Assembly: GCA_013423385.1 (NCBI GenBank)
Contig: BLZA01000040.1
Span: 124,001 to 188,000 of the forward strand
DNA length: 64,000 nt
From: Naganishia liquefaciens
Lineage: Eukaryota; Basidiomycota; Tremellomycetes; Filobasidiales; Filobasidiaceae
Direction: 5' to 3'
Position numbers and translations under genes: made by a program. The notes below the pieces were generated by a model. It had not been told where the DNA came from, searched no databases, and was given only the letters and a program-made list of their open reading frames with translations. Shown here piece by piece: positions 56,848-64,000 of the stretch (position 1 is the stretch's first letter; every line of letters starts with the position of its first letter).

Positions 56848-58141
56848 ATGTCCAAAGTCCTGCTCTACGTATACGACCTCAGCGGCGGTCTCGCACGACA
56901 GCTCAGCCTCCCGCTCACGGGCAAATTCATCGAGGGAATCTGGCACACGAGCGTCGTCGCGTATGGCCGCGAGGTGTACTATGGCCAGGGCATTCTCGAG
57001 TCCGCGCCCGGGATGACGCATGTGAGTCGTCCAGGCGCTTGGGATCTGGCAATTCGGGCTAAGCGATTTCGCTGCGTTGGCGCGTGCGCGCGCGTCCGTC
57101 TAGCATGGACAGCCGGTTCGGCAGATTGATTGCGGCACGACGGAAATTCCCGAGGAAATGTTTGACGAGTATCTCCACGACCTGCGGGAATCATACACCG
57201 CGGCAAAGTACCATTTGCTGGATTTCAACTGTAACACGTTTTCAGCCGACGTCGTGGGATTCCTCACGGGTACCGAAATTCCCGAATGGATCACCAGTAA
57301 GTTCTCCCTCGCCCGCCCGCCCGCTCGCCCGTCCTCGTTTCGCTCCCTCCCTTTCATCGACGCTCACACGCGCGCGCGCGCTCCCGAACAGACCTTCCCA
57401 CGGAATTCCTCTCGACCCCTTTCGGCCAATCCCTCCGTCCGCAAATCGACCAAATGTTCGGCCGCGGTACCCCCGCCGCTGCCGCACCCCGCGTCAACCC
57501 TCATCTGCCGTCCTCCCAACCTCCCGCCTCCCTCGCATCCGCGCTCGCCGGCAACCCTCGTTTAGGCAACATGGCCGCGGCGCTCCTCAACGGGGTGACA
57601 TCCCAAGCCTACACCTCTTCCTCCTCGACCGGTACCGCCACTCCGCCGCAACAGAGCGTGACATCGAGTGTAACCTCGCCGTTGACGTTTGCGACCAACC
57701 TGGCGTCTTTTACATCGACGTTGCATTCTCACAAGCTCACGTTTGCGCTGTTCACGTCCAAGAGCGATATCGTCACGCGGCAAGTACAGACGACGTTTGA
57801 GCAGCTCGCGCACGAGGAAAAGCAGCGGCGACGGGTCGCGGCGGCAAAGGCCGCGGTGGATCTCGCGTTTGTAGAGGTGGATGTGGATATGCCGACGGGC
57901 AAGGAGGTCGCGAGCAAGTATGGCATCGTGGATACGCCCGGGTATGCGTTTTTCACCGGGGATCAAAAGGTCGGTCCGTCGGGTCTTTTTCTCCGCCGCA
58001 TCGCGGTTCGGGTATATGTGTGGATGGCTAATCACGGCGCGCGCGCGGGACGTCTAGACTCTGCAGCTCGGCAAGACGGCCTCGGGAGAACTGCGCGATA
58101 TTATCCGGAAACAGATCGAGGAATACATCAGGAGCTCATAG
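56848..58141 (+). CDS. PPPDE (DeSI-like) peptidase with a thioredoxin-like C-terminal domain
   Basis: Exons 56848-57021, 57125-57296, 57392-57969, 58058-58141; 335 aa. The PPPDE domain fills the first ~150 residues: KVLLYVYDLSGGLARQLS, the catalytic-type His in GIWHTSVV, and the catalytic Cys in LDFNCNTFSADVVGFL, followed by ITNLPTEFLSTPFGQSLRP. This class removes SUMO or ubiquitin-like modifiers. After a Ser/Pro linker comes a thioredoxin-like fold (KLTFALFTS ... AFVEVDVDMPTGKEVASKYG, DTPGYAFFTGDQK) without a CxxC pair, so it is probably a binding module. Many fungal homologues also carry a PUL domain; here the reading frame stops shortly after the thioredoxin part. The deSUMOylase role is inferred. 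Introns 1-3 hold CG-repeat or pyrimidine tracts. Confidence 0.88.
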
Positions 58142-58285
58142 CCGGCCCGGCTCTGAGCCTGTCGTCATCTCGCGCTGATCACACGCGAAAGAGTGGATGT
58201 ATAGTATATCATATAATGCATGTTGTTGCCGCTATCGTGATTGCCGCTGCGTTGACCGCTATCGTAACTGCCGCTGCGTTGACGT

Positions 58286-59659
58286 CTAACGCCCAGACGG
58301 CTTGCCGTATCGCAACTCCTTTGGCGCCTTGACATATGTCGGCATCTTGCCGCCTGGAAAGACAAATGTCAACAAGCCAGTCTTGACGACGACTACCGCT
58401 TCATTGCTCGACCTACCCAGCACCTCGCTGTAAATCTTGCTGACAGCGTCCACTTGCCGCTTATGCTCCTCGGCGATATCCCTAAACTCCTTGCCAAACC
58501 CTTTGCCACCTTCACGGAACATGTGAATACCCTTGACGACGCTCTCGGCTTTGCCGAATCCGTTCTCGGCGATCCAGTCACGCAGGATAAAACTCGCCCT
58601 GTCTTCCGGCACGGTTGGCGTCATCGGGGTGGACGATGGTTGACGCAGCAGGAGAAGGGTGTAGCGGTGGTACGGTGTCTGCGGCGATGGATGGGGAGGC
58701 TGGTACGCGAGCGCGGCCGAGTCGGTCGCAAGGGTGGTTGTGCGCGACGAAACGGGAATGTTGGGTCTGTCCCGTCGGGAGGATGAGCCGGGTGACGGTG
58801 GTGCCCGCGAAAGACTTACACGATCCAGTGCACATACTGCTTGAACGTGTTGTTGACAGGGTCGGGGCAATCTGCATCGCGAATAAGTTCCGGTTTGAGC
58901 TTGCAGGCCGCCACATTCATGCTTACCAGGATCCACCATGACGAGCGTGTACAATGCCTTCTGTTCCTCATTCTCAAACACCTGCAGCTTGATGCTCGGC
59001 GCTTGTGTTGTCTGAATGCAAAGCATAAGACTCTGCTGCAGACCCGTACTGGCCAGACATTACCTGTGACGGCAGCAGGTACGCGCCCGGTTCTCCGCCC
59101 GTTGCTACTGGCGACTCGCCAAAGCTGACGGCAAGATCAATCGTCGGTGTACATCGAGGAATCAGATCTGGTATCACGTTCATCTGAATGATTCGTTGCA
59201 TCTGCAGAAAGATGAGCTGGGATTTCTCGCGCTTGCGAGATCCGGACACACCAGTCGATCCAGACGGCCCTCCCTCTTCCACTTCCTCTCCGCCAGAGCA
59301 CGCAAGGCCAAAGCTTCGCCTTCCTCGACATCCTCCCCAATCTCCTCCATCCCAACAAACGCCGACCGCAATCGCGGATCCGTCAACCTCGCTTCCACCT
59401 CCAACTGCTTGACTCTCCGCTGCAGCTGTGCCGTCTCCGCTTCCGTCTTTCCCGTTTGCGATCTCAACTGCTCTGCTTGGCGGAGCAGCTGCTGAGAGTG
59501 ATTGTCGAGGAGCTCGAGAGCGGCGTCGTAGGCAGGGTTAACGCCTGCGGCGATCGGTCGAGTCCATAATGCGGTCGAGGTAGAAGCGGAGCGACTCGGG
59601 GTTGCCCAGGACCGCGAGGCTGTGCGGGCGAGCGAGATGGTCTGGGCACGATGCGACAT
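58286..59659 (-). CDS. MRPL35: Mitochondrial large-subunit ribosomal protein mL38 (PEBP-like)
   Basis: Exons on the minus strand: 59659-59252, 59201-59064, 59011-58927, 58871-58820, 58766-58286; 387 aa. mL38 belongs to the central protuberance of the mitochondrial ribosome. The start MSHRAQTISLARTASRSWAT is a typical presequence. A coiled-coil section (about residues 40-130) is followed by RLMQRIIQMNVIPDLIP, the fungal mL38 linker, and a PEBP fold rebuilt by splicing: LYTLVMVDPDCPDPVNN, FKQYVHWIV and YHRYTLLLLRQ. The C terminus has FREGGKGFGKEFRDIAEEHK and ends with ELRYGKPSGR. PEBP ligand residues are only partly kept, as in ribosomal PEBPs. Convergent with the PPPDE gene, 144 bases apart. 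Confidence 0.88.
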
Positions 59660-62600
59660 GGTGTACGATACAGACTGACAGGGCTTCGTTGATGTAGAGC
59701 GATACTTTTACTCACCTGCAAGCACTGTTTCATGTCGCGACTTCATCTCGGACAAGCAATCGACTGCCGCGCTTGCCAAAAAGTGGGCTGCGCTTCTGCG
59801 AGTACTCGTCGCAGATGAAACGCGAAAGTGGGTCGCCCGTCCCCTAAGTGTGATGTCGACGCTGGTCCTTGAATGCAGGGGAGAGCTGCACAGCCGGACA
59901 CATTGTTGTCGCTGGCAGCAAAGTCTCGAGTCTGGTCTACCGCCCTTCCAAGCGCTGACGCTCATGACCCTTGGGAAATAAGGAATATCGTGACTCAAAA
60001 CCTCCCAGCGGCGGCGACGAACCCGGATCAAAGATCCTTGAGCTACAAATCATATTATATGCTTCATCCCATTCAATGACCGTACAAGCATGGCATTGCT
60101 ATCCCTCGCTCATCCGCTTTCGTGTCGGCACGATTCCCCCTGCAATGATCAGGACGCGCGCGTCACCAAACTAGGAAAACGCTACTTGGCTCAATCTCAG
60201 GGAATATTCAGGGTCCTTGTGCAATGAGCACATTCAATGATTCTCAAAGTCGATACTCTGATGAGATCCAGCATCCTATTGCGAAAGCCTTAAGTGCAGC
60301 GATTATAGAGAAGAAAGCCGAGTGTGCGCTTTCAAGTGAGCAGCTTTGAGCCCGAGTCCGAGAGGCCACACCGGGTTGCTGATGAAATATGTTTCCTGAT
60401 ACTTTCAGGGCAGAAGTACGAGGAAAGTACAGGACAATTGTCCAACGTGAGATTGATGAACCCGGCACAGGACAGAGCACCGCGTGCCCATTATCTGCAT
60501 CGGAATTCCTTTCAAACGATCCCATTTGCAACAGCAGGAAAAGTCACTTGCACCACTTCAATCGTCGCACGCAGCGGATCAATGGATTCGGCATCGAATG
60601 ACGAGGATGCTGATGCTGACACCATCTGCGTCCGAACGTTTCGCGTAAGTAGGCTACTTGCCCATGATCTCGTCCTTCGGCTGAGACGAGCCATTAATTA
60701 TCGGAAACGCGCGTCTCGCCACGGATCGAAGTCGTGAGGTATTCTTGGGTGTCTTTGGCTCAACAAGTCGGTGGAGCTTTGGAGAGAGGGCTTCGATGAA
60801 GGACTATCAAGGACAAAGAGGCGAGAGACCCAAATATAAGCCGCGATAACATTCTTCTTGCTTCTGACTCGAATTGCCCTTTCGAAAGTACCAGATCATT
60901 GACCACTTCTTCACATGTCAGAAGACAGAGTGCCGGGAAGCTCCAAATAAGCCTGGGCGTATTCGCAAAATGTCGCTGCGGCTTCGCTTTTGGAAACGCG
61001 GCACAGAAAGCGTTGGCCGCGCCGTGCAGTACTAGATTAGTTAAGCGAGGAGACGATAGTAAGCCAAGATCTATGCCACATGGCGTCAGGCGTTGATAGC
61101 TTCTTCTTGTTAGAGATCCAAGGGAAGCTCGCTTTTCAATTTCAGGGGCATCCGAGAGGTCGATAACTGCAAATGATGCAGCTGTGGAGCCTGTTCATCG
61201 GGTCGTCATGCGGCGGAATGAAGACGGAGTCAAGCCGAATTCGCGTAGGAGCGGAAGGAGTGTGTGAGCGCTATTCCCCCTTGATTTTGCCGTCTGGCGA
61301 GCAAGGTATCCCTTGAGCGTCCTTGATGTAGTCTAGCTGTGTCAGAATCAAGCTTTCAGGCAGAGGGATAGTAGCAGTATTTTCTTGCAGAATCTGAGGA
61401 GAATCCATTTTCGAAAGCATTTGGATAATAGTTCTCTTCTGCAAACTCAGACTAGAACAGCACAGAGCTTGCCAGTAGCACTCGACGAGACTTGCGTTGA
61501 AATCTGATCGACACGAACCGACAATGCTTTCCGCATTGGAGGGAGCAGTCAGGACGGTCAGTTTGGCGATTAATGCAACGGTATATCTCTGTCCGATTCT
61601 GCGATTACACAGAAATGGCGTTGCACGTTTCACAGTGCCATACGTAGTGCTTCATAGATAGCAATGACATCTCCGTGGCGAAGTAGACGGTTTCGGGAAA
61701 TGAAAAGCCCACGCGTGCAGGAATGCGGCGTCGAGGAAGATGAAAACCGAAGGTCTAGTTGCCCCACCATGTTCCCGTAAGAAAGCTTCTGCAATTCGTC
61801 AGGGCATCGGCTGTGTCCACAGACCGGACCGCTTTCGAAATTCAAGGCAAGATAGCGGTCGAGACCGCATGAACACATCTTTCGAGAGTAGCTGCGGTAT
61901 ATGTACGGAGATACAGAGCTTGGCTTGAAAGATACATGGGCTGCTCGAGTTTTCTGTATCTATAATTGAGAAGGGTGGGCATGGTCTTGATGAGGCGATC
62001 TCCCTGACTGATACATCGTAACTCCTTTCGAGCTGCATGAAAAGCATCGCGATCCTCTACTTCCGGAGTTCGACGCTGAGCAGTAACCTAAACAGGTGGA
62101 AGCCCCGAGGAAGAGTGGAAAGCGTCGCGACTACAGTATCTTGCACATCTCGCGTCGAACCAATTCTGGAATGGCCCGTGACCGAAGACCTGCAATGCAT
62201 TGAAGTCTCTCAAGCTCTGTATCCTAATATCAGACATGTTAACTGTTTGAATGACCCAGCGAACAACTTTGTATCGGTGGCATTAGCCGTCAGAAAAGTA
62301 CTCAGTCGCACTTCGCGGCGTTCGCGCAGCGTACTGCCACTACCTCCAAGCAAATCTGTTTCGCTCAACGGGAAGAGGTTGTACAAGGTCCAAGCCATCC
62401 GACGATACCCATATCGACCATATCTATGTGCAATATGGCACGCAGGCAGAAGATGAGGGGTGCTAAGCGATGGCGGTAAGACACCTTCGTGAAACCTCTC
62501 CATATGTCGCAAAAGCCTTCCAAAAAAAATTGTATCTCGGCCTGTTGCGTGAGAGGCACCTGTCCTAGCCACTAGACGACTGAAGGAGATCGATACAAGG

Positions 62601-62891
62601 CTTGCTGAAAGCCAACTTATGACCAGCAGACTTCCGCACGCTTTCTCGGACCGGAGCCCGCCCGATCGGCATTCAGTGTTTCACCTTGCAGCAGCCTGCG
62701 GGCAGCCCAACTACGGTATCGACGTCAACTTCTGATGTATCACCGTGCAACCAGGATTCGCAACCCGTCCTGACAGCGCGATGTCGACACACGATAAGTT
62801 TCTCATGCGAGACTGAGGCTATGGAACGATATAAAGTCGTTATTCAGCTCAATCAGGGAAGGCTCAGAGAATAGGGCTAAGGCCAACAAAT
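59660..62891. other. 3.2-kb region without a secure gene
   Basis: Between mL38 and cyclin C start codons. Short frames occur on both strands (for example 60324-60737 plus and 61271-61878 minus) without recognisable domains, except for a BTB-like stretch at 62100-62580 described separately. The low coding density is unusual for this window. Confidence 0.5.
62132..62572 (-). pseudogene. BTB/POZ-like fragment, exon structure unresolved
   Basis: On the minus strand a frame reads FHEGVLPPSLSTPHLLPACH, then IAHRYGRYGYRRMAWTLYNL and FPLSETDLLG. This resembles the second half of BTB proteins common in basidiomycetes (a Leu-rich helix, an IAHKY-type motif and a Leu-Phe-Pro helix). An optional intron (GTGCGA near 62310 to TTAG near 62222) would join it to ELERLQCIAGLRSRAIPELV, which suits the following helix. 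I could not find the N-terminal BTB strands, and only about 290 bases separate this from the cyclin C start, so it may be a decayed or truncated copy or a badly resolved gene. Weak call. Confidence 0.22.
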
Positions 62892-64000
62892 ATGGCCAGG
62901 TAAGCATGTTCAACATTCGGGCGTGGAATTGCTAACATCGGTATTTCAGCAATTTCTGGGACTCGACGCATTGGTAACTTTCTATTCTTCTCCACCTTCG
63001 TAAATGCTAAGACTCTCTTCTCTACAGCAATAATTGGCTCGTGTCCCGCCGTGAATTGGAACATTCCAAACAACTCGACCTCAAGTATGCTACATCCCGC
63101 CAACTCTCCATCATCTCCGTCTTCTTCTCCAATCTCATCTATCGTCTCGGAAAGAAGCTCATGCTTCGGCAAATTCCGATAGCAACAGCCAACATATACT
63201 TCAAGCGGTTCTATCTGAACAATGCGCTGTGCGAAACCGATCCATTCATACTTACTGCATGTTGTGTCTATGTCGCTGCCAAGGTCGACGAGACGCCGGT
63301 TCACATCAAGAGTGTCGTCAGTGAAGCGAGGGCGATGTTCTCTGGTAAGTTCATAGTGTCTGCCAAGCTCCCTCGTCCTTATCCTGTCGCAGAATTTGGT
63401 TATCGAGGGTTCCCGGCAGACTACACAAAGCTGGCCGAGATGGAATTCTATCTCCTTGAGGACCTCGAATTCGACTTGATAGTCTTTCACCCTTATCGGA
63501 CACTGGCGGCAGTCTGTGGAAGGGAGCCTGTGGATGCCGGAGAGTTTCCGGCTGATCCGGCACTCGATACACTCACAGCGGCAGAGAGAGTCGACAAACT
63601 CTTCGGCAAAGGCAGCGGTCAACCCGGATCGGATGTCGAGGATAGTATTCTTCAGATGGCTTGGTGAGTTTTCCAAATCGGTATCACTCCTTGTGCTAAG
63701 TTTCGTAAAGGTTCATTTTGAACGACACATATCGCACGGACCTAAGTCTTCTCTATCCGCCGTATCTCATCGCCCTCGCAGCGCTATACCTCTCCTTCAG
63801 CCTAGAGGACAAATCACCCCGGGACCCATTTCGTGTCCGGGGACAAACAGTCTCTTCTCTCGATCGCATGAGTCTTTCCTCGAGCCATGCTGTCAAGGAT
63901 GATAACGCCCGACCCGTCATGGATCGGCTCATCACACGCGCAAGAGCTGCCGGATATTTCGCCGATTTCGCCATATCGCTGCCAACCATGTTGACTATTG
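62892..64000 (+). CDS. SSN8: Cyclin C (Srb11/Ssn8, Mediator kinase module), cut by the right edge
   Basis: Exons 62892-62899, 62950-62973, 63028-63344, 63393-63663, 63711-64000 (continues). Cyclin C partners Cdk8 in the Mediator kinase module in the nucleus and has a second role in mitochondrial fission in yeast. The first two exons, only 8 and 24 nt, give MASNFWDSTH, which is the family N terminus (MAANFWxSSH). The cyclin box follows: LVSRRELEHSKQLDLKYATS, LMLRQIPIATANIYFKRFYL, LTACCVYVAAKVDETPVHIK and YTKLAEMEFYLLEDLEFDLI, then the second repeat ILQMAWFILNDTYRTDLSLL. Without the micro-exons the N terminus would be lost, so they are well supported. Intron 4 ends in AAAG, a plain but usable acceptor. 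Confidence 0.93.

Noticed and set aside
1-64000. tRNA, rRNA, CRISPR, transposon or prophage elements
   Set aside because: No A-box/B-box pairs with a cloverleaf, no spaced direct repeats, and no transposase or reverse-transcriptase motif could be found by eye.

Overview
The window is nuclear DNA from a basidiomycete fungus, most likely a yeast-forming member of the Tremellomycetes (Cryptococcus/Tremella relatives). This rests on very intron-dense genes (about 140 introns, mostly 45-70 bases, GTRNGY donors), compact protein sequences that resemble Cryptococcus families, and typical fungal genes such as SEC3, GRR1, a septin, a DBF2-type kinase and a Spc25 kinetochore protein. I see no transposon, tRNA, rRNA or CRISPR array. 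All gene models were built by hand from splice signals and reading-frame continuity; every complete model closes in frame.

Layout. 1-5.7 kb: a PB1/ZZ protein (minus strand, cut by the left edge) diverges from RFC1. 6.1-7.1 kb: NFU1. 8.1-12.5 kb: a DBF2-like kinase diverges from SPC25. 13.3-18.5 kb: a mitochondrial-type acetyl-CoA acetyltransferase, then a CDK11 (PITSLRE) kinase that diverges from mitochondrial ribosomal protein bL9m. 19.5-28.8 kb: three plus-strand genes (a two-HKD phospholipase D-like protein, a NUFIP1/Rsa1-like protein, an arrestin-like protein). 29.3-34.8 kb: a fasciclin surface protein diverges from an MRX10/RMND1 (DUF155) protein across 2 kb. 35.2-41.7 kb: 6-phosphogluconolactonase and SEC3. 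42.2-48.6 kb: branchpoint-binding protein diverges from a NAT9-like acetyltransferase, which converges on GRR1. 50.8-53.8 kb: a strongly codon-biased HAM1/DUF5923-type gene with a TATA promoter. 54.5-59.7 kb: septin CDC11 diverges from a PPPDE/thioredoxin-like protein, which converges on mL38. 59.7-62.9 kb: no secure gene, only a possible BTB-like fragment. 62.9 kb to the right edge: cyclin C.

Functional themes. Several genes serve the cell cycle and division (RFC1, DBF2, SPC25, CDC11, GRR1, CDK11), five act in mitochondria (NFU1, thiolase, bL9m, MRX10, mL38) and two in pre-mRNA or snoRNP work (BBP, NUFIP1). They are scattered as in ordinary fungal chromosomes, so I do not infer a gene cluster.

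Unusual features: at least six introns need a GC-AG boundary to keep the frame; there are several micro-exons (8-24 nt); one 348-nt intron lies in 6-phosphogluconolactonase; and between about 42 and 58 kb introns become GC-rich with G/C homopolymers and alternating CG runs, one of which coincides with a 33-N assembly gap. I did not find a convincing new defence or mobile system.
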